From an uncultured Bacteroidota bacterium (GTDB lineage: Bacteria > Bacteroidota > Bacteroidia > Chitinophagales > Chitinophagaceae), in NCBI GenBank assembly GCA_903933995.1, contig CAIZMD010000388.1, positions 1 through 18,449 of the forward strand: a stretch of 18,449 nucleotides of DNA, read 5' to 3'. Made by a program: the position numbers and the translations under genes. Below, piece after piece: positions 13,215-18,449 of this stretch (the stretch's first letter is position 1; every line of letters starts with the position of its first letter). The notes beneath the pieces were generated by a model. It was given only the letters and a program-made list of their open reading frames with translations. It ran no database searches and had not been told where the DNA came from.

Positions 13215-16088
13215 TTAATTGGTTTCGTAAGCAGAAACTGGCTCACAGGTACAAATCAGGTTCCTGTCTCCATGGGTATTATTAACCCTTGCTACAGAAG
13301 GCCAGAATTTGTTCAAAGTCACATAATACAACGGGAATGCTGCTTCTGTTCTGCTATAAGGTTTGGTCCATTCATCTGCACAAACCAGGGCTTGTGTATG
13401 GGGCGCATTTTTTAATGGGTTTTCCAATTTATCCCACTCACCTGTTTCTACTTTTACAATCTCACCATGAATAGAAATCAAGGCATCGCAGAAACGGTCA
13501 AGTTCTCCCTTGTCTTCACTCTCAGTTGGTTCAATCATAATAGTACCTGGAACAGGGAAACTCATGGTAGGAGCGTGGAAGCCATAGTCAATCAAACGTT
13601 TTGCAACGTCTTCTGCTTCAATACCACAAGATTGTTTGAATGGACGTAGGTCTACAATAAATTCGTGTGCACAAGTACCATTGCTACCGGCATACAAAAT
13701 TTTATAGTATTTCTCCAAACGAGCACGCATATAGTTAGCGTTCAAAATGGCGTATTCAGTGGCTTTGCGCACACCTTCAGATCCCAACATTTTAATATAG
13801 GCATAGCTGATGAGCAAGATGCTAGCAGAACCAAATTCAGCAGCACTTACCGCGTGGTGCTCGGTATTGTTTTCAGATCTTACATGACCTGGTAAATAAG
13901 GAGCCAATTTATCATTCACACAAATGGGGCCCATGCCAGGTCCACCACCACCGTGAGGAATAGCAAAAGTCTTGTGTAAATTTAAGTGACAAACATCGGC
14001 ACCAATCATACCTGGGCTAGTTAGACCAACTTGTGCATTCATATTGGCACCATCCATATACACCAATCCACCATTATCATGAATGATCTGGCAAATGTTT
14101 TTGATGGTTTCTTCAAACACACCATGGGTAGAAGGATAGGTAACCATTAAACCGCCCAACACATCTTTGTATTGAATGGCTTTGGCTTCTAAATCAGCCA
14201 CATCAATATTTCCAGCCTCATCACATTTACATACCACTACTTTAAATCCTGCCATCACAGCTGATGCAGGATTGGTACCGTGTGCACTAATAGGAATCAA
14301 GACCACATTTCTATGGCTTTCTTTTCTTGCTTGGTGATAAGCACGAATGGTTAACAAACCAGCGTACTCACCTTGTGCACCGCTATTGGGTTGCAAACTA
14401 CAAGCGGTAAAGCCAGTAATCTTGCAGAGATAGTCATTGAGTTCTCCAATCATTTGCTGATAACCCAAACTTTGGTTAGCAGGAATAAAAGGATGCAGAC
14501 CTCCAAATTCAGGCCAAGAAACAGGAATCATTTCAGTAGCAGCATTCAACTTCATGGTGCAAGAGCCCAAAGAAATCATACTCGTGTTCAAAGACAGGTC
14601 TTTGTTTTCTAGTTGCTTAATATAGCGCATCATTTGGCTCTCACTATGATGGGTATTGAATACCGGATGCGATAAATAAGTACTGCTTCTTTTGGCGTGA
14701 GCAGGAATATTGGTTAACCCCAAGTCAGAATCAAATTCAATAGTGGCTTCATCCTGACCCTTGGCTTGTGCAAAAATGTAGACAATGTCTAACACGTCTT
14801 TTTGCATACAGGTTTCATCAATAGTAATGCTGATTTCTTTGTCAGTAGTATAGCGCAAATTGATTTGCTCTTTTTCTGCAAAAGGCAGAATAGTTGCTTT
14901 GTCTGCTACAACAGTAATGGTATCAAAATAAGTATCACTCACAGTTTGATAACCCAAATCTTTCAAAGCCAATTGAAGGCTCTGTGTTAATTCGCTAACG
15001 CGCGATGCGATATTTTTCAAACCCTCTGCTCCATGATACACGGCATACATAGCAGCCATATTGGCTAGCAATGCTTGCGCTGTACAAATATTGGAAGTAG
15101 CTTTTTCGCGTTTAATATGTTGCTCTCTAGTTTGTAAAGCCATGCGCAAAGCGCGATTGCCCTGGGCATCAATGCTCACGCCAATCAAACGGCCAGGCAT
15201 GCCTCTTTTGAATTCATCTTTGGTTGCAAAGAAAGCTGCGTGTGGACCACCAAAGCCCATGGGAACGCCAAAACGTTGAGCACTACCCACCGCAATATCG
15301 GCATCTAATTCACCTGGAGGTGTTAAGAGTGTCATGGCCAATAAATCTGTTGCCATAATGGTATGACCACCAGCTGCATGCACAGATGCATGAAACTTTC
15401 TGTAGTCTTCAATGGCACCCAAGTTATTGGGGTATTGTACAATGGATCCACAATAAGTATCGTCAATAGCAGCGAATCTATAATCACCCACCACTACTTC
15501 AATACCTATCGGCTCCGCCCTTGTAATTAAAACGTCAACTGTTTGAGGGAATACGTGTAGGTCTACAAAGAATTTAGGCTTGGTAATATTGTCAGCCTTA
15601 TTTACTTGGTTAAAGACCATGGCCATGGCTTCTGCTGCTGCAGTTGCTTCATCTAATAAAGAAGCATTGGCAATTGGAAGACCAGTAAGGTCAGTGATCA
15701 TGGTTTGAAAATTCAACAGACTTTCCAAACGGCCTTGAGAGATCTCGGCTTGGTAAGGGGTGTACTGGGTATACCATCCTGGATTTTCAAAAATATTTCT
15801 CAGTATCACACTTGGTGTAATAGTGCCATAATAACCTTGGCCAATATATGTGCGGTATACTTTGTTTTTTGCAGCAACTTTTTTGAGTTCACTTAAGTAT
15901 TCAAACTCGCTGATGGCAGCAGGAATATCAAGATCTTCCTTAATGCGAATACTATCCGGAACGGTTTTGCTGATCAGTGTCTCCAAACTGTCCATGCCAA
16001 TAGTGGCAAGCATGGCTTGGGTATCTACTTGGTTGGGGCCAATATGCCTTCCGTGAAATTCGTTTGACTGCTGGTTAAATAAGTTCAT
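13215..16088 (-). CDS. gcvP: Glycine dehydrogenase (decarboxylating), P-protein of the glycine cleavage system
   Basis: A 957-aa protein of the single-chain type, the usual length for fused GcvP (not split into GcvPA/GcvPB). It is the PLP enzyme that decarboxylates glycine and passes the aminomethyl group to the lipoyl H-protein. The N-terminal half (to about 450) starts with FHGRHIGP and has YTPYQAEISQGRLESLLNFQ-like and GSAQRFGVPMGFGGPHAAFF motifs. The C-terminal half carries EMIPVSWPEF, SGAQGEYAGLL, YMDGANMNAQVG and the PLP-lysine motif HLNLHKTFAIPHGGGGPG, with the Schiff-base lysine at residue 706. It ends in NRVNNTHGDRNLICTC-type sequence (VARVNNTHGDRNL). gcvT and gcvH are not adjacent, as is common in Bacteroidota. 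It is a single transcription unit: own promoter region, and a strong terminator 20 bp after the stop. No glycine riboswitch is apparent in the 183-bp upstream gap. Confidence 0.97.
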   Translation of the reverse strand: MNLFNQQSNEFHGRHIGPNQVDTQAMLATIGMDSLETLISKTVPDSIRIKEDLDIPAAISEFEYLSELKKVAAKNKVYRTYIGQGYYGTITPSVILRNIFENPGWYTQYTPYQAEISQGRLESLLNFQTMITDLTGLPIANASLLDEATAAAEAMAMVFNQVNKADNITKPKFFVDLHVFPQTVDVLITRAEPIGIEVVVGDYRFAAIDDTYCGSIVQYPNNLGAIEDYRKFHASVHAAGGHTIMATDLLAMTLLTPPGELDADIAVGSAQRFGVPMGFGGPHAAFFATKDEFKRGMPGRLIGVSIDAQGNRALRMALQTREQHIKREKATSNICTAQALLANMAAMYAVYHGAEGLKNIASRVSELTQSLQLALKDLGYQTVSDTYFDTITVVADKATILPFAEKEQINLRYTTDKEISITIDETCMQKDVLDIVYIFAQAKGQDEATIEFDSDLGLTNIPAHAKRSSTYLSHPVFNTHHSESQMMRYIKQLENKDLSLNTSMISLGSCTMKLNAATEMIPVSWPEFGGLHPFIPANQSLGYQQMIGELNDYLCKITGFTACSLQPNSGAQGEYAGLLTIRAYHQARKESHRNVVLIPISAHGTNPASAVMAGFKVVVCKCDEAGNIDVADLEAKAIQYKDVLGGLMVTYPSTHGVFEETIKNICQIIHDNGGLVYMDGANMNAQVGLTSPGMIGADVCHLNLHKTFAIPHGGGGPGMGPICVNDKLAPYLPGHVRSENNTEHHAVSAAEFGSASILLISYAYIKMLGSEGVRKATEYAILNANYMRARLEKYYKILYAGSNGTCAHEFIVDLRPFKQSCGIEAEDVAKRLIDYGFHAPTMSFPVPGTIMIEPTESEDKGELDRFCDALISIHGEIVKVETGEWDKLENPLKNAPHTQALVCADEWTKPYSRTEAAFPLYYVTLNKFWPSVARVNNTHGDRNLICTCEPVSAYETN

Positions 16089-16130
16089 AAGGGTGTCTTA
16101 TTCTTTTTAAACTGAATGACTGACTTATTA

Positions 16131-16183
16131 CAAAGATTGGGTTCAATTGTTTGAAAACCAAGGTTTGGAAAGGCGCAAAGTTA
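16131..16183 (-). promoter_or_regulatory. gcvP: Candidate promoter(s) of gcvP
   Basis: Two candidates on the minus strand. The first is TAACTTTG (16176-16183), an exact TAnnTTTG match that would give a leader of about 83 nt. The second is AATCTTTG (16131-16138), one mismatch, with TTG (16159-16161) placed 20 nt upstream and a leader of about 38 nt. I cannot choose between them from sequence alone. Confidence 0.4.
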
Positions 16184-16271
16184 AGTAGATACAATGGCAT
16201 TTTTGCTTCTAGATCTCTATTGGGGATACCATGTGCATGAAAGTGATTTAGAAACTAACAATAGCCTCTAT

Positions 16272-17174
16272 TTAGGCCTTTATTTGTTTGCTTTCTTGCT
16301 CCCGCATTTGTTCACTTGTTTGGCGGCTACCGTCATGACTCCATCCTGGAGGGCCTATCAAATACTGCATTCTTTGAGAAAAACGAATGCCTGGTTGTGT
16401 ACAATCCTGCCAAATTTGTTGCCATTCATGAAAGACCACTTTAATTGGTCCCGGATTTTCTAAGTTCTTGGTCAAGCCATATTGAATAGGAGCGTATTCC
16501 TCGGGGGCTAATTCCGCTTGAAATGTGCCAAATAATTTGTCCCAGAGAATCAGAAACATACCCATATTCTTGTCCAAGTATTTGGGATTAGAACCATGAT
16601 GCACCCGGTGATGCGATGGAGTAACCAAAATATATTCTAAAAAGCCCATTTTTTGAATGTATTCCGTGTGCACAAAAATGCCCCAGATCTGGGTGGCAGA
16701 ATACACAAACAAAAGATCCAATGGGTCAAAACCTAATAGTGCAATGGGAATAAAATAGAGAAATCTATACAGGGGCTGAAAAACCGATGAGCGAAAACCC
16801 ACCGTAAAATTCATGGTTTCACTGCTATGATGCGTTACATGTACTGCCCAGAACAAACGGATCTCGTGGTCAAAACGGTGTAGCCAATAATACATAAAGT
16901 CTTCTATCAAGACCAGCAAGATCCAGTAAAGGGGGCCAACCGTCCAATGAATGGGACTTAGTTGAAAGAAATATCCCAAAATGGCTAAAGTGACTAAACG
17001 GAATGCCAAATCCAAACCGCCATTCAACAACATCAAGTATACATTGGATGCGGTATTGCGTAGGGTATAGGTTTTGCGGTGTTGCAAATGAGATAGCAAG
17101 AGCTCAATGCCAATAATAATACAGTATATAGGGGTTGATATTAAGATCAACCATTGCTCTCTTATAGAGTCCAT
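16272..17174 (-). CDS. Sterol desaturase/fatty acid hydroxylase family membrane protein
   Basis: A 300-aa integral membrane protein. Hydrophobic segments lie at about 8-28, 48-70, 80-97, 136-150 and 153-168. The di-iron histidine boxes of the fatty acid hydroxylase superfamily are intact: HxxxH (H99, H103 in LHRFDHE), HxxHH (H112, H115, H116 in HVTHHSSE) and HxxHH (H189, H192, H193 in HHRVHHGS). A further His169 and the conserved NPKYLDKNMG and WDKLFGTF blocks follow. The active site should face the cytoplasm. Family members hydroxylate or desaturate sterols, sphingolipids, carotenoids or fatty acyl groups using O2. Bacteroidota members may act on sphingolipids or lipid A-type acyl chains, but the substrate here is unknown. 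The C-terminal 20 residues are hydrophilic and Gln/Glu-rich. It diverges from the YkgJ-type gene with a 102-bp gap. Confidence 0.9.
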   Translation of the reverse strand: MDSIREQWLILISTPIYCIIIGIELLLSHLQHRKTYTLRNTASNVYLMLLNGGLDLAFRLVTLAILGYFFQLSPIHWTVGPLYWILLVLIEDFMYYWLHRFDHEIRLFWAVHVTHHSSETMNFTVGFRSSVFQPLYRFLYFIPIALLGFDPLDLLFVYSATQIWGIFVHTEYIQKMGFLEYILVTPSHHRVHHGSNPKYLDKNMGMFLILWDKLFGTFQAELAPEEYAPIQYGLTKNLENPGPIKVVFHEWQQIWQDCTQPGIRFSQRMQYLIGPPGWSHDGSRQTSEQMREQESKQIKA

Positions 17175-17276
17175 GTATCAAATCAATTTTGGTTCTTGTC
17201 TGAGCTATCAGTGGGAATGCCGATATTTGCCCACGCAATTTACGCAACAATCGGCAACCTTAAATTATTTAGCATT
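17175..17276. other. 102-bp divergent intergenic region
   Basis: It must hold promoters for the hydroxylase (-) and YkgJ-type (+) genes, but I see no exact TAnnTTTG box in either direction. An AT-rich segment (TTAAATTATTTAG, 17260-17272) directly before ATG 17277 is the likeliest plus-strand element. Confidence 0.3.
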
Positions 17277-17762
17277 ATGGTACCTGAAATAGACTTGGAA
17301 AACTGGGAGAAAAGAAGTGGTGAACACGAAAAGCAATACAAGTACTATTTGCAGAAAGCCGATAAGAAAAAAGTGCTGAAATTATTACCTGAATTGCACG
17401 ATGCGGCTTTTGAGAAAATTGATTGTTTGCAATGCGCTAATTGTTGCAAGAATTATTCTCCTAGGTTTAAGATGCCCGATATTAAGCGAATTAGCAAATA
17501 CCTCAGAATCAAAGAAACCGAACTCATAGACCGCTATTTGGTTATGGACAATGAAGGAGATTATGTAACCAAGTCTTCTCCATGCCCATTTTTAGGGGCA
17601 GACAATTTTTGTTCTGTGTATGAAGCTAGGCCAACAGATTGTCACCGATTCCCCTATACGGATGAAGACGTGCTATTTAAAAAGCCTGCCATTACTTTGA
17701 AAAATGCAACCTTTTGTCCCGCTGTATTTTTTGTATTGGAAGGATTGCTGGCTAACAAATAA
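17277..17762 (+). CDS. YkgJ-family cysteine-cluster protein (CxxCxxCC)
   Basis: ATG 17277 gives 161 aa and is preferred because upstream in-frame starts (TTG 17154, ATG 17217) would overlap or crowd the divergent gene start at 17174 and add non-conserved sequence. The family pattern is clear: C50-x2-C53-x2-C56-C57 (DCLQCANCCKNY), then SPCPFLGADNFCSVYEARPTDCHRFP with C103, C112 and C122, and a last C147. These eight cysteines are thought to bind zinc or an iron-sulfur cluster; the biochemical role of the family is not established. It is a soluble cytoplasmic protein with a charged helical N-terminus. Its TAA abuts the stop of the convergent MFS gene exactly. Confidence 0.88.
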   Translation: MVPEIDLENWEKRSGEHEKQYKYYLQKADKKKVLKLLPELHDAAFEKIDCLQCANCCKNYSPRFKMPDIKRISKYLRIKETELIDRYLVMDNEGDYVTKSSPCPFLGADNFCSVYEARPTDCHRFPYTDEDVLFKKPAITLKNATFCPAVFFVLEGLLANK

Positions 17763-18449
17763 TTAGTATTCCATTTTTCTTAAAGCAGGAGCTTTGACCC
17801 ATGTAGCGGCCACCACTAGCAATGTCATGCACCCACCAAAAACTACAGAAGGAACAACGCCCAATATTTTGGCGGCAACGCCACTTTCAAATTGGCCCAA
17901 TTCATTGCTGCTATTGATAAACATGCTGTTCACACTCATTACCCTACCACGCATTTGATCTGGTGTTTTTAATTGCAAAATAGTGCCTCGAATCACTACA
18001 CTGATTCCGTCTAAAATGCCACTGAGCATAAGTGCTACAAATGAGATCCAAAAGATTTCTGAAAGGGCAAACACAATAATACAAACTCCAAATCCGCCTA
18101 CGGCAAGCAATAATTTTTTTCCCTGTTGTTTTTTCAATGGGAATACCGTGAGTAAGACTATGACCAAGATGGCACCAATATCTGATGCGGCATTGAGCCA
18201 GCCAAAACCTACTGGTCCCATTTTTAAAATATCTTTTGCAAAAACAGGAATCATGGCAACAGCCCCACCAAAGAGAACGGCAAATAAATCAAGACTCAAT
18301 GCCCCCAACACTTCCTTGGTTTGGAATACAAAACGTAATCCCTCTTTGACACTCTCTAAAGTCTTCTGTTCTCCTTTTTCTTTTAATGGTGGTTTGGGTT
18401 TGATCCGCCACATAAAAGAGAGCCCAACTGCCACCAAAGAAGCAATGGT
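17763..18449 (-). CDS. MFS transporter (DHA3/MFS_3 type), C-terminal part; 5' end outside window
   Basis: The frame stays open to the right edge (a TTG at 18437 is internal), so only the last 228 residues are seen, roughly the second half of a 12-TM carrier of about 400 aa. After a basic cytoplasmic loop (MWRIKPKPPLKEKGEQK, then LESVKEGLRFVF) come about six membrane segments, including LDLFAVLFGGAVAMIPVFA, ASDIGAILVIVLLTVF, LLLAVGGFGVCIIVFAL and VVFGGCMTLLVVAATWV. The conserved block LKTPDQMRGRVMSVNSMF, followed by SSNELGQFESG, is typical of the MFS_3/EntS-like branch, proton-driven efflux of siderophores, drugs or unknown metabolites. It ends in a short charged tail. The substrate cannot be inferred. 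Confidence 0.88.
   Translation of the reverse strand, partial: TIASLVAVGLSFMWRIKPKPPLKEKGEQKTLESVKEGLRFVFQTKEVLGALSLDLFAVLFGGAVAMIPVFAKDILKMGPVGFGWLNAASDIGAILVIVLLTVFPLKKQQGKKLLLAVGGFGVCIIVFALSEIFWISFVALMLSGILDGISVVIRGTILQLKTPDQMRGRVMSVNSMFINSSNELGQFESGVAAKILGVVPSVVFGGCMTLLVVAATWVKAPALRKMEY

Noticed and set aside
13289..16056. Several plus-strand frames of 60-79 codons inside gcvP
   Set aside because: All are antisense to highly conserved GcvP sequence and show no domain or start signal.
16089..16271. Possible glycine riboswitch upstream of gcvP
   Set aside because: No tandem conserved GG-rich core or multi-helix arrangement is visible in the 183-bp gap; it is mostly AT-rich promoter sequence.
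16194..16463. 89-codon plus-strand frame before and within the hydroxylase gene
   Set aside because: Most of it is antisense to the conserved C-terminal part of the hydroxylase, and its hydrophobicity comes from AT-rich sequence; no start signal.
1..18449. Mobile element, CRISPR array, phage or defence island
   Set aside because: No transposase, integrase, terminal repeats, spacer arrays, tRNA boundary or defence-type domains seen; gene content is ordinary chromosome.

Overview
The window looks like chromosome from a member of the Bacteroidota, probably the Chitinophagaceae/Sphingobacteriia side. Reasons: moderate-to-low GC; start sites preceded by the Bacteroidota -7 box (TAnnTTTG) rather than a Shine-Dalgarno; several SPII lipoproteins with no charged +2 signal; a CRTAC1/VCBS-repeat protein paired with a vanadium-haloperoxidase-type protein; and typical family members (DUF1080, GH53, long-form IspH, full-length GcvP, Uup-type ABC-F). 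The genus assignment is inference.

Layout. 1-3666 (+): the 3' part of a large FG-GAP/ASPIC-UnbV protein, then 6 bp later a lipoprotein of the vanadium haloperoxidase/PAP2 superfamily. A GA-rich repetitive tail and a 21-bp perfect terminator hairpin close this unit. 3841-5878 (-): a small outer-membrane beta-barrel protein and, upstream of it, ispH. ispH diverges from a DUF1080 secreted glycoside-processing protein (6005-6673, +), followed by a Uup-like ABC-F ATPase (6718-8643, +) with a leaderless-type promoter. 8644-11225 (-): an operon-like run of a lipoprotein of unknown function, a PM20D1/carboxypeptidase-S type M20 peptidase and a cytoplasmic FKBP isomerase. 11421-12715 (-): a GH53 endo-beta-1,4-galactanase with a 100-aa lipoprotein 5 bp downstream. 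12782-13063 (-): a 93-aa protein resembling a stand-alone T9SS C-terminal-domain fold. 13215-16088 (-): gcvP with a strong rho-independent terminator. 16272-17174 (-): a fatty acid hydroxylase/sterol desaturase family membrane protein, diverging from a YkgJ-type cysteine-cluster protein (17277-17762, +). 17763 to the right edge (-): the C-terminal half of an MFS exporter.

Most genes are housekeeping or envelope functions common in the phylum. I see no IS element, CRISPR, tRNA, rRNA, phage gene or integration boundary, and no gene-free stretch above 300 bp. The more unusual points are the CRTAC1-haloperoxidase couplet, the stand-alone CTD-like protein, two convergent gene pairs whose stop codons abut exactly (TAA|TTA), two promoter-proximal dyads built on ACCCT/AGGGT half-sites, and leaderless-type starts. 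I did not find a convincing new multi-gene system; the strongest candidates are listed with what would refute them.
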